13,417 nt of DNA from CADCVW01 sp035644935 (GCA_035644935.1 DASQNO010000088.1:1-13417); one strand, 5' to 3'; positions 1 through 7,218 are shown, counted from the stretch's first letter. The notes: generated from the sequence alone by a model not told the origin. Made by a program: numbers and translations.

Positions 1-1002
1 GCCAATTGGCAGGCGGTGCTGGAGGCGTTCTGGCGCGACTTCAAGCCCAAGACGGCCGAAGTCATGGAGCGGCAGCCGAGCGAGGTGACCGCGGCGCTTG
101 ACGAGTTCCTGGCGCCGTTCCTGTTTCCGGAGAACGAGGACGGCGCGGACCCGCGGGTCTGCCCCAATTGCGGCAACGGACGCCTGTCGCTGCGCGGCGG
201 CAAGTTCGGCGCCTTCGTGGCGTGTTCCAACTACCCCGAATGCAAGTTCACCCGGCAGTTCGGCCAAGGCGGCGAGGGGGCGGTGGACGCGGGGCCGCAG
301 GTGCTCGGCGGCGAGGGCGATGACGCGATCAGCATCCGCACGGGCCGCTTCGGCGCCTATGTGCAGCAGGGCGAAGGCAAGGACGCCAAGCGGGCGTCCA
401 TCCCGCGCGATCTGCCGCAGGCGGACGTCGATCTCGGCTGGGCGGAGAAGCTTTTGTCCCTGCCGCGCACGGTGGGGTCGCATCCCGAGACCGGCGAGCC
501 GATCACGGCGTCCATAGGACGTTACGGGCCGTACCTCGCGCATAATGGCAAGTACGCCAAGCTCGCGTCGACCGCCGAGGTGTTCGAAACGGGAATGAAC
601 GCGGCGGTGGCCAAGCTCGCCGACGCCGCCGCCGGGGGCGGACGGGGGCGAGGCGCCGCGCGCGAACCGTTGAAGGTCGTCGGCGTGCATCCGCGCACCG
701 AGATCGAGCTCAAGGTGATGGAAGGCCGCTACGGTCCCTACGTGACGGACGGCACCACGCACGCCTCTCTGCCCAAGAGCCTCGACCCGCAGGCACTGAC
801 GCTGGACGACGCCGTGCGCCTGATCGACGACCGGGCCGAGCGCGCGCCGGCCAGGAAGGGGAAGGCGAAGAAGGCTCCTGCCAGGAAGGCTCCGGCAAAG
901 AAGGCAGCGGCGAAGGCCGCGGTCACTTCGGCACCGGCCAAAGCCGCGAAAGCGGCCGTGAAGAAGAAGCCTGCGACGAAGGCGAGTGCGAAGAAGAAGT
1001 GA
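1..1002 (+). CDS. topA: DNA topoisomerase I, C-terminal part (5' end outside the window)
   Basis: Type IA topoisomerase that relaxes negative supercoils by transient single-strand cleavage. The window holds only the C-terminal 333 codons, so the Toprim and catalytic tyrosine domains lie upstream and cannot be checked. The frame is open from base 1 to a TGA at 1000-1002. A four-cysteine zinc finger (CPNCG, then a second Cys pair in ACSNYPEC) is encoded at about 160-245. It is followed by the glycine/aromatic repeats of topoisomerase I C-terminal domains: GRFGAYV (about 343), GRYGPYL (about 520) and GRYGPYV (about 726). The last 50 or so residues are almost all Lys, Ala and Pro. That type of tail occurs on TopA of several GC-rich bacteria and is thought to aid DNA binding. 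The gene converges on moeB with 21 bases between the stop codons. Identity is well supported; only the start is missing. Confidence 0.95.
   Translation, partial: ANWQAVLEAFWRDFKPKTAEVMERQPSEVTAALDEFLAPFLFPENEDGADPRVCPNCGNGRLSLRGGKFGAFVACSNYPECKFTRQFGQGGEGAVDAGPQVLGGEGDDAISIRTGRFGAYVQQGEGKDAKRASIPRDLPQADVDLGWAEKLLSLPRTVGSHPETGEPITASIGRYGPYLAHNGKYAKLASTAEVFETGMNAAVAKLADAAAGGGRGRGAAREPLKVVGVHPRTEIELKVMEGRYGPYVTDGTTHASLPKSLDPQALTLDDAVRLIDDRAERAPARKGKAKKAPARKAPAKKAAAKAAVTSAPAKAAKAAVKKKPATKASAKKK
853..999 (+). repeat. Lys/Ala/Pro-rich low-complexity tail of topA
   Basis: About 49 codons built from short imperfect units such as KAPA, KKAPA and AAKAA, made mostly of aag, gcg, gcc and gct codons. The composition resembles histone H1 tails and is strongly basic. 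This is an in-frame protein-level repeat, not an independent element. Unit number could vary between strains. Confidence 0.75.
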
Positions 1003-1012
1003 CCGGAAGGTG

Positions 1013-1039
1013 GGGGTGCCGGGTTAGTCCCGGCGCCCC
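1013..1039. terminator. Long hairpin between convergent topA and moeB
   Basis: Bases 1013-1023 pair with 1029-1039 to give an 11-bp stem (ten Watson-Crick pairs and one G-T) around the 5-base loop TTAGT. The moeB stop codon, TAA on the minus strand (1024-1026), lies in the loop. The position between two converging genes suggests a bidirectional transcription barrier or 3'-end protector. Neither side has the uninterrupted T-tract of a standard intrinsic terminator, so efficiency is uncertain. The pairing is seen directly; the function is inferred. Confidence 0.5.
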
Positions 1040-1788
1040 GATCCGCACGCCGAGCATTGCGGGTCCTTGGCGATTCCCAGCGTCCGCATGGCGGGAAGAA
1101 GACCATCGAAAATGTGAAGACCTGCAGTATGTTCAGGGCCGAATCCGATAAGCTGTCTTAGGACCTCCAGCGCGCCCATGCTCCCCGCGACCCCCACAGC
1201 CGCGCCGAGCACGCCCAGTTCGGAGCAGCTGTCGCAGTCCTCTGCGTCGAACGCGTCGCCAACGAAGCAGCGGTAGCAGGGCCGGTCCGCCTCCCAGCCT
1301 CGCCAGACGCCGACCTGCGCCTGGAACTGCCCGATCGCCGCCGACACCAGCGGAATGCGCGCGGCGGTGCAGTGGTCCGAGACGAGCAGCCGGGTCGCGA
1401 AGTTGTCGCTGCCGTCCAGCACAACGTCCGCTCCGGCCAGCAACGCCGTGGCATTCGCGCCGGTGACGCGTTCCCGCCGACCGTCGAAGCGCACGTCCGG
1501 GTTGAGGCGGGCGACCTGCTCGGTGGTGACATCGATCTTGGACCGACCGATGTCGGACGTCCCGAACAGGACCTGGCGCTGGAGATTGCCCGCGTCGATC
1601 ACGTCGTCGTCGATGACGCGAAGTGTGCCGACGCCCGCCGCCGCGAGGTACTGAATGGCAGGCGCGCCAATGCCGCCCGCACCGATTAATACAACCGTGG
1701 CCGCAAGCAGCCGGCGCTGACCGCTGCCCCCCACTTCCTTGAGAACGATGTGGCGGGCGTAGCGTTCGAGCTGGTCGTCGCGGAGCAC
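1024..1788 (-). CDS. moeB: ThiF/MoeB/HesA-family sulfur-carrier adenylyltransferase
   Basis: E1-like enzyme of 254 residues that adenylates the C-terminal glycine of a small ubiquitin-like sulfur carrier (MoaD in molybdopterin synthesis, or ThiS in thiamin synthesis). Seen: the opening LRDDQLERYARHI typical of MoeB, the nucleotide-binding loop GAGGIG (residues 36-41), the NLQRQ arginine-bearing stretch (68-72), DGSDNFATR with the metal-binding Asp (about 128), two Cys-x2-Cys zinc pairs (171/174 and 245/248), and a conserved Cys before ELGVLG (188). There is no rhodanese domain. The start is a GTG at 1788, six bases after the dut stop, with no clear Shine-Dalgarno, so translation is probably coupled to dut. 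It is the last gene of the ubiE operon. MoeB and ThiF are hard to separate by sequence; MoeB is preferred for the N-terminus and length. Confidence 0.85.
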   Translation of the reverse strand: MLRDDQLERYARHIVLKEVGGSGQRRLLAATVVLIGAGGIGAPAIQYLAAAGVGTLRVIDDDVIDAGNLQRQVLFGTSDIGRSKIDVTTEQVARLNPDVRFDGRRERVTGANATALLAGADVVLDGSDNFATRLLVSDHCTAARIPLVSAAIGQFQAQVGVWRGWEADRPCYRCFVGDAFDAEDCDSCSELGVLGAAVGVAGSMGALEVLRQLIGFGPEHTAGLHIFDGLLPAMRTLGIAKDPQCSACGSGRRD

Positions 1789-1794
1789 GGCCGG

Positions 1795-2232
1795 CTAGCG
1801 GCCGGTCGAGCCGAAACCGGCGGCGCCGCGGACCGTGGCGTCGAGTCGATCGACCTCCTGCGGCGCGGCGCGGGTAACCGCCGCGGGCACCAGTTGCGCG
1901 ATGCGCTCGCCACGGCGAACGGCGAACGGCTCGGCCCCGTGATTGATCAGGATGACCTTGATCTCGCCCCGATAGTCGCTGTCGATCGTGCCCGGCGTGT
2001 TGAGACAGGTGACACCGTGGTGGAAGGCGAGGCCGGAGCGGGGGCGGACCTGCACCTCGAACCCTTCGGGAGTGGCGATCGCGAACCCCGTGGCCACGGC
2101 GTGCCGCGCGCCCGGCGCGAGATCGACCGCTTCGGCGGCGACGATGTCGAGGCCCGCGGCGCCGACGGTCGCGTACGCCGGGAGCGGCAAGCCGTCGCCA
2201 TGGGGCAGGCGTCGAAAGAATAGATCGATCAT
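1795..2232 (-). CDS. dut: dUTP diphosphatase (dUTPase)
   Basis: Hydrolyses dUTP to dUMP and pyrophosphate. This keeps uracil out of DNA and supplies the dTMP precursor. The 145-residue product matches the usual trimeric dUTPase length, and all five motifs are visible: AGLDI (26-30), RSGLA (65-69), GTIDSDYRGE (81-90, with the catalytic Asp), RIAQLV (110-115) and the C-terminal lid RGAAGFGSTGR (135-145). The ATG at 2232 overlaps the coaBC stop in an ATGA arrangement, so the start is well supported and translation is probably coupled. A longer open frame continues upstream, but it only reads through coaBC in another frame. The adjacent coaBC-dut pair is common in proteobacteria. Confidence 0.96.
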   Translation of the reverse strand: MIDLFFRRLPHGDGLPLPAYATVGAAGLDIVAAEAVDLAPGARHAVATGFAIATPEGFEVQVRPRSGLAFHHGVTCLNTPGTIDSDYRGEIKVILINHGAEPFAVRRGERIAQLVPAAVTRAAPQEVDRLDATVRGAAGFGSTGR

Positions 2233-3470
2233 GTGGCTACCAGCGCCTCGGCTATGCGCGTGGCGAGGCGCTCCGCAACCTCGGTCTTGTTCAGGCGCGG
2301 CCAATCCTCGACTGCGTCCGCAGTAACCAAGTGGACGCTGTTGTACGCGCCCCCGAAAACGTCGCCGGAAACGTCGTTGGCGACGATCCAGTCCGCACCC
2401 TTGGCCGCCAGCTTGGCGCGGGCGTTGGCGAGCACGTCTGAGGTTTCCGCCGCGAAGCCGATCAGCAGTTCCGGCCGCTGCTCGTCGCCGTCGAGCAGCC
2501 CCAGTATGTCGGGGTTGATCTCCCAATCCAGCACCGGCGGACCCGCGGACTTCTTGAGTTTGTCGGCGGACGGTTCAACACGCCAGTCCGCGACGGCGGC
2601 GACCAGCACCGCCGCGTCGGCGGGAAGCGCGGCGTCCACGGCGGCGGCCATTTCGCGCGCGGTTTCAACGTCGACGCGGGTGACGTTCGCGGGCGTTGCG
2701 AGCGCCACGGGTCCCGCCACGAGCGTAACGCGCGCGCCCAGCCGGCCGAGCGCCTCGGCAACGGCGAAGCCCTGCCGGCCGGACGAGCGATTGGCGATAA
2801 TGCGCACGGGATCGATCGGCTCATGCGTCGGACCGGCGGTGACGATGATATGCCTGCCGGCGAGAGGACGCGCTCCAGTCGCCGGAGACGCGTGGCGGTT
2901 CGCGGAGAAATTCCCCTCGACTTCGCCCGGGACGAACGTGTTCCGGATCTTGGTCCAGATCGCGTCTGGTTCGGGAAGGCGCCCGGGGCCGAACTCGCCG
3001 CAGGCCATGTCGCCCTCGTCCGGCTCCATCACCTGCACGCCGTCTGCGCGCAGCTGCGCGACGTTGCGCCGCGTGGCGGCGTGCAGCCACATGCGGACGT
3101 TCATCGCCGGCACCGCAAGCACCGGCTTGTCGGTGGCGAGCAGCAGCGTCGTGGCGAGATCGTCGGCGAGCCCGGCGGCCATCTTGGCCAGCAGGTCCGC
3201 GCTCGCGGGACAGACGACGACGAGATCGGCGTCGCGGGAGAGCTGGATGTGGCCCATCTCGGCCTCGTCCTTCAGGCTCCACAGACTGGTGAAGACCTCC
3301 TGGCCCGAAAGCGCGGCCAGCGTCATGGGCGTGACGAACTGCTCACCGCCCTTGGTCAGGACGCAGCGGACGGTGCCGCCGCCGCGGCGGATCAGCCGGA
3401 CGAGTTCGCACGCCTTGTACGCGGCGATGCCGCCGCCGACGATCAAGAGGATGCGAGGGGCGCTCACCAC
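2229..3470 (-). CDS. coaBC: Bifunctional phosphopantothenoylcysteine decarboxylase / phosphopantothenate-cysteine ligase
   Basis: Two successive steps of coenzyme A synthesis: 4'-phosphopantothenate is joined to cysteine (CoaB, C-terminal half), and the product is decarboxylated to 4'-phosphopantetheine (CoaC, N-terminal flavoprotein half). CoaC signs: GGGIAAYKA near the N-terminus, the likely catalytic His74 in MGHIQLSRDADL, PAMN at 121-124, and Cys157 in ACGEFGPGRLPEP. CoaB signs: TAGPTHEPIDPVR, ANRSSGRQG with the conserved Asn227, KLKK (304-307) and IGFAAET. Total length of 413 residues is normal. The start is a GTG, either 3470 or the next codon at 3467; neither has a strong Shine-Dalgarno. 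Only one base separates it from the ubiB stop, and its end overlaps the dut ATG. Confidence 0.96.
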   Translation of the reverse strand: MVSAPRILLIVGGGIAAYKACELVRLIRRGGGTVRCVLTKGGEQFVTPMTLAALSGQEVFTSLWSLKDEAEMGHIQLSRDADLVVVCPASADLLAKMAAGLADDLATTLLLATDKPVLAVPAMNVRMWLHAATRRNVAQLRADGVQVMEPDEGDMACGEFGPGRLPEPDAIWTKIRNTFVPGEVEGNFSANRHASPATGARPLAGRHIIVTAGPTHEPIDPVRIIANRSSGRQGFAVAEALGRLGARVTLVAGPVALATPANVTRVDVETAREMAAAVDAALPADAAVLVAAVADWRVEPSADKLKKSAGPPVLDWEINPDILGLLDGDEQRPELLIGFAAETSDVLANARAKLAAKGADWIVANDVSGDVFGGAYNSVHLVTADAVEDWPRLNKTEVAERLATRIAEALVAT

Positions 3471-3471
3471 G

Positions 3472-5007
3472 TCAGCCTAGTAGCAGCACGCCCGCCGCGC
3501 CAGCGGCGGCAGCCAGGGCGGCGGTTGCGACGTAGGTGAAAGGGCGGCCGCCCTTCACGGCGACCTTGAGTTCCGGCAGCGGCGGCAGCGGCGGTGCGCC
3601 TCCCGGTGCGGGCACCAGCAGTTCCAGCCGGCGCAGGAGTTCGGGGATTCCCGCGAACGTGCGGAAATCCTTCACGAGGCGGTCCGCCAAGCGCGCTTCG
3701 GGGCCGAGTTCGCTGCGCACCCATTCGGTGACGAAGGGGCCGGCGGCGTCGAACATGTTGATGTCGGGATCGAGGCTCAGCGCCACGCCTTCCTCCATCA
3801 CCATCGTCTTTTGCAGCAGCAGCAGATGAGGCTGCGTCGGCATTTCGAACTCGCGGGTGATCGAGAACAGGCCGTCGAGCATGCGGCCCATGGAAATGTC
3901 CTTGACCGCTTGGCCGCGCATCGGCTCGCCAACGGCACGAAGCGCGGTGGCGAACTCCTCCACGCGGTGGTGGCCGGGAACGTACTGCGCCTCGAAGTGG
4001 ATTTCCGCGACGCGCTTGTAGTCGCCGGTGATCAGCCCGTGCAGGATCTCGGCGAGCCACAGCCGCGCCCGCCGGTCGATGCGGCCCATGATGCCGAAGT
4101 CGATCGCGGCGATGCGGCCGTCGGGAAGCGCGAACAGGTTCCCCTGATGGAGGTCGGCGTGGAAGAAGCCGTCCACCATCGCCTGTTTCAGAAACGCGCG
4201 AACGAGGTTGGCGGCCAATTGCGGCAGATCGTGACCGGCGGCGACCAGCGCGGCGCGATCACCGATCTTGATGCCGTCGATCCATTCAAGCGTGAGGACT
4301 CGGCGTGCGGTGTGGCTCCAGACTATCTCCGGAACCTTGAAGCCGGTTTCCGACGCCATGTTCTCGGCGAGTTCGGACGCGGACGCCGCCTCGCGTCGCA
4401 GGTCGAGTTCGCGCTGCGTCCATTGCTTGAAGTAGGCGATCACCGCGCGAGGTCGCAGGCGCGCGATCTCGCCGCCCGCAGCTTCGGCACGCGCGGCGGC
4501 CCATTCGTAGGTTTCGATGGCGCGCGCGAACTCGGCCTCGATGCCGGGGCGCAGGACCTTGATCGCGACATCGCGACCGTCGAGCGTCACGGCGCGGTGG
4601 ACCTGCGCGATGGACGCGGCGCCGACGGGTTCGGGATCGACCGAAGCGTAGAGTTCGCCCAGCGGCTTTTCGAGCGCGGCCTCGATCGCCTCGCGGATGA
4701 CCGCGAAGGGGAGCGGCGGCAGGCGATCCTGCAGCCGCATGAGGTCGCGCGCGGCGTCTTCGCCGACGAGGTCGGGACGTGTGGCGAGCGCCTGACCCAG
4801 CTTGATCGCGGCGGGGCCGATGGCCTGGCAACCGCCCGCGTAGTTGGGCACGGCCGGAACGCGGGCGCCGATGCGGGCGAGGCGGACGAGCCTGCGGACG
4901 GCCGAAGGGGTGAGCGGGTTAGACTCGATGCCTCGCAACGCGCCGTGGCGCGCGAGCGTGCGGCCCCAGCCGATCAGCCGGCCTATGTGCGTCAGCGATG
5001 CGGTCAA
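3472..5007 (-). CDS. ubiB: UbiB, atypical kinase/ATPase of ubiquinone biosynthesis
   Basis: Membrane-associated ABC1/ADCK-family protein needed for ubiquinone synthesis. Its ATPase activity is thought to support the Ubi enzyme complex rather than a single reaction. Seen: the family KxGQ motif as KLGQ (69-72), the Ala-rich loop VGAASIAQVH (128-137) in place of a kinase P-loop, VAIKVLRPG with Lys150, HADLHQGN (283-290) and DFG (303-305). A Pro-rich linker precedes one C-terminal membrane segment (about 493-510). The usual HPGN of the family is HQGN here. I place the start at a TTG at 5007 that overlaps the ubiE TGA, giving 511 residues, normal for alphaproteobacteria. The frame stays open up to 5235, but that part lies inside ubiE and is rich in Arg and Pro, as expected of a shadow. 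Confidence 0.93.
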   Translation of the reverse strand: MTASLTHIGRLIGWGRTLARHGALRGIESNPLTPSAVRRLVRLARIGARVPAVPNYAGGCQAIGPAAIKLGQALATRPDLVGEDAARDLMRLQDRLPPLPFAVIREAIEAALEKPLGELYASVDPEPVGAASIAQVHRAVTLDGRDVAIKVLRPGIEAEFARAIETYEWAAARAEAAGGEIARLRPRAVIAYFKQWTQRELDLRREAASASELAENMASETGFKVPEIVWSHTARRVLTLEWIDGIKIGDRAALVAAGHDLPQLAANLVRAFLKQAMVDGFFHADLHQGNLFALPDGRIAAIDFGIMGRIDRRARLWLAEILHGLITGDYKRVAEIHFEAQYVPGHHRVEEFATALRAVGEPMRGQAVKDISMGRMLDGLFSITREFEMPTQPHLLLLQKTMVMEEGVALSLDPDINMFDAAGPFVTEWVRSELGPEARLADRLVKDFRTFAGIPELLRRLELLVPAPGGAPPLPPLPELKVAVKGGRPFTYVATAALAAAAGAAGVLLLG

Positions 5008-5753
5008 ATCTTCCAGCCGCTGTGAATGGCGACCAGGCCGCCGAGGATCGGTTCGACCTTTACCCGAGCAAACCCGGCGTCCGAGATCATTCCCGCGAAC
5101 GCCGGCATCGGGGGAAAGCGGCGAATCGATTCGACGAGGTAGCGGTAGCTTTCCGCATCGCCCGCCACGGCGTGGCCGATGCGGGGAACGACGCGGTGCG
5201 AATAAGCGTCGTAGATCTCGGCGAAGCCGGGCCATTCAGTTTGGGAAAATTCCAGGCAGAAGAAGCGGCCGCCGTAGCGCAGGACGCGATGCGCCTCGCG
5301 GAGAGCCGCAGGAATGTCGGTGACGTTCCGGATGCCGAACGCGATGGTATAGGCGTCGAAGCTGCGGCCGGCGAAGCTGACGCGTTCGGCGTTCTCCTCG
5401 GCCCAGCTGAGGCCCGCGAGCCCGCGCGCGGCGGCGCGTTCCTGCCCGACGCCGAGCATGTCGGGGTTGATGTCGGCGACGGTGACGCGGGCGCCTGCCC
5501 GCGCCATGCGGAACGCGATGTCGCCGGTGCCGCCAGCCATGTCCAGGATCGCCTCCCCCACGCGGGGGCGGACCCGGGCCACGAAGTCGCGCTTCCACAA
5601 GCGATGCAGCCCGCCCGACATGAAGTCGTTCATCACGTCGTAGCGGCGCGCGACGCGGGAGAAGACGCCGCCGACCAGCGCAGTCTTCTCGGCCGGGTCG
5701 ACCTGCCGGTAGCCGAAGGAGACGGTGTTGGAGGCGGGCGGGTCGGAAGCCAT
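5004..5753 (-). CDS. ubiE: Demethylmenaquinone/ubiquinone C-methyltransferase UbiE
   Basis: S-adenosylmethionine-dependent C-methyltransferase that adds the ring methyl group in ubiquinone (and, where present, menaquinone) synthesis. The 249-residue product shows the UbiE signature YDVMNDFMSGGLHRLW (39-53), SAM motif I LDMAGGTGD (70-78), the VADINPDML segment (92-100), FGIRNV (139-144) and a C-terminus ending HSGWKI. The start is the ATG at 5753, fixed by an AGGAG seven bases upstream. The same frame is open to 6014, but that region is mutM on the other strand. It is the first gene of the minus-strand operon that continues through ubiB, coaBC, dut and moeB. mutM is transcribed divergently 55 bases away. 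Confidence 0.96.
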   Translation of the reverse strand: MASDPPASNTVSFGYRQVDPAEKTALVGGVFSRVARRYDVMNDFMSGGLHRLWKRDFVARVRPRVGEAILDMAGGTGDIAFRMARAGARVTVADINPDMLGVGQERAAARGLAGLSWAEENAERVSFAGRSFDAYTIAFGIRNVTDIPAALREAHRVLRYGGRFFCLEFSQTEWPGFAEIYDAYSHRVVPRIGHAVAGDAESYRYLVESIRRFPPMPAFAGMISDAGFARVKVEPILGGLVAIHSGWKI

Positions 5754-5765
5754 GGGGGCGCTCCT
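5754..5765 (-). promoter_or_regulatory. Ribosome binding site of ubiE
   Basis: On the minus strand AGGAG (5761-5765) lies seven bases before the ATG at 5753. It is the strongest Shine-Dalgarno in the minus-strand operon and decides the ubiE start against longer open-frame alternatives. Confidence 0.8.
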
Positions 5766-5773
5766 AGCAGGGG

Positions 5774-5800
5774 TTGAGCGCGCTTGGCACCCGCCATAAG
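5774..5800 (+). promoter_or_regulatory. Possible mutM promoter giving a nearly leaderless transcript
   Basis: Within the 55-base divergent gap, TTGAGC (5774-5779) and CATAAG (5795-5800) resemble -35 and -10 boxes, but the spacer is only 15 bases. Initiation about seven bases past the -10 would fall within a few bases of the mutM ATG at 5809. There is no Shine-Dalgarno before mutM, which fits a leaderless or very short leader. The box matches are weak. Confidence 0.3.
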
Positions 5801-5808
5801 CCGACTTC

Positions 5809-6621
5809 ATGCCCGAGCTCCCCGAAGTTGAGACCACGGTTCGCGGGCTTCGTCCCGTGCTGGTCGGTCGGCGCATCGCGGCGCTGGAGGCGCGGCGGCC
5901 GGACCTGCGCCGGGCGTTCCCGCCCGACCTGCGGCAGAGGATGACGGGCGCGCGGGTGACGGCGATCCGTCGGCGGGCGAAGTACGGGCTGATCGATACC
6001 GATCGCGGCGACACGATGATCTTTCACCTCGGCATGTCGGGGCATTGGCGCATCGACCCCGAAGCGCTTGGGATGCACGACCACCTCGTCATCGACACGG
6101 ACGCGGGCCGGCGGGTGACGTTGAACGATGCCCGGCGGTTCGGGTCGGTGGACGCGGTCCGCACCGACGCAGTGGTCGCGTGGCCGGCGATCGCCGCGCT
6201 GGGGCCGGAGCCGCTGGAGTCCGCGTTCAACGCCGCGACGCTCGCCACGGCGGTGGCGGGCCGCGCGGCGCCGATCAAGGCGATGCTGATGGACCAGCGG
6301 ATCGTCGCGGGCCTTGGCAACATCTACGTGTGCGAGGCGCTCAATCTCGCGCGCATGTCGCCCGTGCGGGTTGCCGGGCGGATCTCGCCGGAACGCCTTG
6401 GGCGGCTCGTCGACGCGGTACGCGGCGTGCTCGATCGCGCCATTGCCGTCGGCGGCTCCACATTGCGCGACTTCAAGGCGCCGGATGGCACGCTCGGCCT
6501 GTTTCCGAAGGACTATCGCGTGTACGGGCGCGAAGGGCAGGCATGCCCGTGCGGAGGCACGGTGAAACGCCGTGTCGATGCGGGGCGTTCGACCTTTTAC
6601 TGCGGGCGATGTCAGCGATAG
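5809..6621 (+). CDS. mutM: Formamidopyrimidine-DNA glycosylase (Fpg/MutM)
   Basis: Bifunctional glycosylase/AP lyase that removes 8-oxoguanine and ring-opened purines from DNA. The 270-residue length is typical. Seen: the N-terminal MPELPEVET with catalytic Pro2 and Glu3, Lys58 in RRAKYG, GLGNIYVCEAL with the conserved Asn171, and a C-terminal zinc finger with conserved Arg260 in GRSTFYC. The finger's first cysteine pair is C246-P-C248 (Cys-x-Cys) instead of the Cys-x2-Cys of E. coli, while the rest (x16, then Cys-x2-Cys) is normal, so it is probably still a zinc site. The start is the ATG at 5809, because the mature N-terminal Pro must follow the initiator Met. No Shine-Dalgarno is visible. 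ubiE is divergent. Confidence 0.97.
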   Translation: MPELPEVETTVRGLRPVLVGRRIAALEARRPDLRRAFPPDLRQRMTGARVTAIRRRAKYGLIDTDRGDTMIFHLGMSGHWRIDPEALGMHDHLVIDTDAGRRVTLNDARRFGSVDAVRTDAVVAWPAIAALGPEPLESAFNAATLATAVAGRAAPIKAMLMDQRIVAGLGNIYVCEALNLARMSPVRVAGRISPERLGRLVDAVRGVLDRAIAVGGSTLRDFKAPDGTLGLFPKDYRVYGREGQACPCGGTVKRRVDAGRSTFYCGRCQR

Positions 6622-6637
6622 CGCGCCAGCGACAAGG

Positions 6638-6666
6638 TTGACGATCAGCGGCCGGAACGATAGGCA
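6638..6666 (+). promoter_or_regulatory. Possible rpsT promoter
   Basis: TTGACG (6638-6643) matches five of six -35 consensus bases. A 17-base spacer leads to TAGGCA (6661-6666), a poor -10. The position in the 113-base gap between mutM and rpsT is right, and the leader would be about 60 bases. Only the -35 is convincing. Confidence 0.3.
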
Positions 6667-6734
6667 GCGACACGAACGGCGCGGGCCTTGCCTTCCGCCG
6701 CCCATCCATTTTTCGCATTGTTCGAGGATCACCA

Positions 6735-6998
6735 ATGGCGAATACGCCACAAGCCAAGAAGCGCATTCGTCGCAACGACCGTCGCGCCGAGATCAACAAG
6801 ACCCGCGTGAGCCGCATTCGCACGTTCATCAAGCAGCTGGAAAGCGCGCTTGAATCGGGCAACAAGCAGGAAGCCGGTGCCGCGCTGCAGCGGGTTCAGC
6901 CCGAATTAGCCCGCGGCGTCGCGCGCGGCGTGATCCACAAGAACACGGCGTCGCGCAAGTTCTCGCGATTGACCAAGCGGTTTGCGGCGCTCGGCTAA
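6735..6998 (+). CDS. rpsT: 30S ribosomal protein S20
   Basis: Small-subunit ribosomal protein that binds 16S rRNA early in assembly. The 87-residue product has the S20 start MANTPQAKKRIRRNDRR, a strongly basic N-terminal half, and the conserved end GVIHKNTASRKFSRLTKRF. GAGGA (6724-6728) lies six bases before the ATG, which fixes the start. A strong intrinsic terminator follows within 30 bases, so rpsT is probably its own transcription unit, possibly with read-in from mutM. Placement just before dnaA is typical of many alphaproteobacteria. Confidence 0.98.
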   Translation: MANTPQAKKRIRRNDRRAEINKTRVSRIRTFIKQLESALESGNKQEAGAALQRVQPELARGVARGVIHKNTASRKFSRLTKRFAALG

Positions 6999-7025
6999 GC
7001 GACTTCCGACTGTTGCGCTTTAACA

Positions 7026-7059
7026 CGGCCGCCGGGCGAGACCGGCGGCCGTTTTTGTT
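7026..7059 (+). terminator. Rho-independent terminator of rpsT
   Basis: A perfect 10-bp GC-rich stem (7026-7035 with 7042-7051), a six-base loop GCGAGA, then TTTTTGTT. All parts of an intrinsic terminator are present and correctly oriented 27 bases after the rpsT stop. It separates rpsT from dnaA. Confidence 0.95.
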
Positions 7060-7218
7060 GTTCGCAAATGGCGTGGCGACGAGATGCCGATTCGAGGCCG
7101 CTGAGTCGAAAGCTGCCATCCATTGAGCGCGAGAATGCTGGAAATCCGCCAGTTTAACGCGCGTCCGCCGCGCGACGCCTGTCAAACTCTTTATTTCAAA
7201 CCAGTGACAATTCCTCGC

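Noticed and set aside
2233..3480. A 415-codon open frame opposite coaBC
   Set aside because: It is antisense to coaBC, which has all family motifs. The translation is Ser/Ala/Arg-rich low complexity as expected from a codon-bias shadow.
3811..5025. A 404-codon open frame opposite ubiB
   Set aside because: Antisense shadow of a well-supported gene; no recognisable domain and a composition dominated by Arg, Gly, Ala and Asp.
5764..6750. A 328-codon open frame opposite mutM
   Set aside because: Antisense to mutM, which is certain from its motifs. The product is Arg/His/Pro-rich with no domain pattern.
7180..7209. Inverted pair TGTCA/TGACA and a minus-strand TTGACA as a promoter or operator
   Set aside because: No -10 box at proper distance from the minus-strand TTGACA, and five-base half-sites 20 bases apart are expected by chance. 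Noted only as part of the intergenic description.
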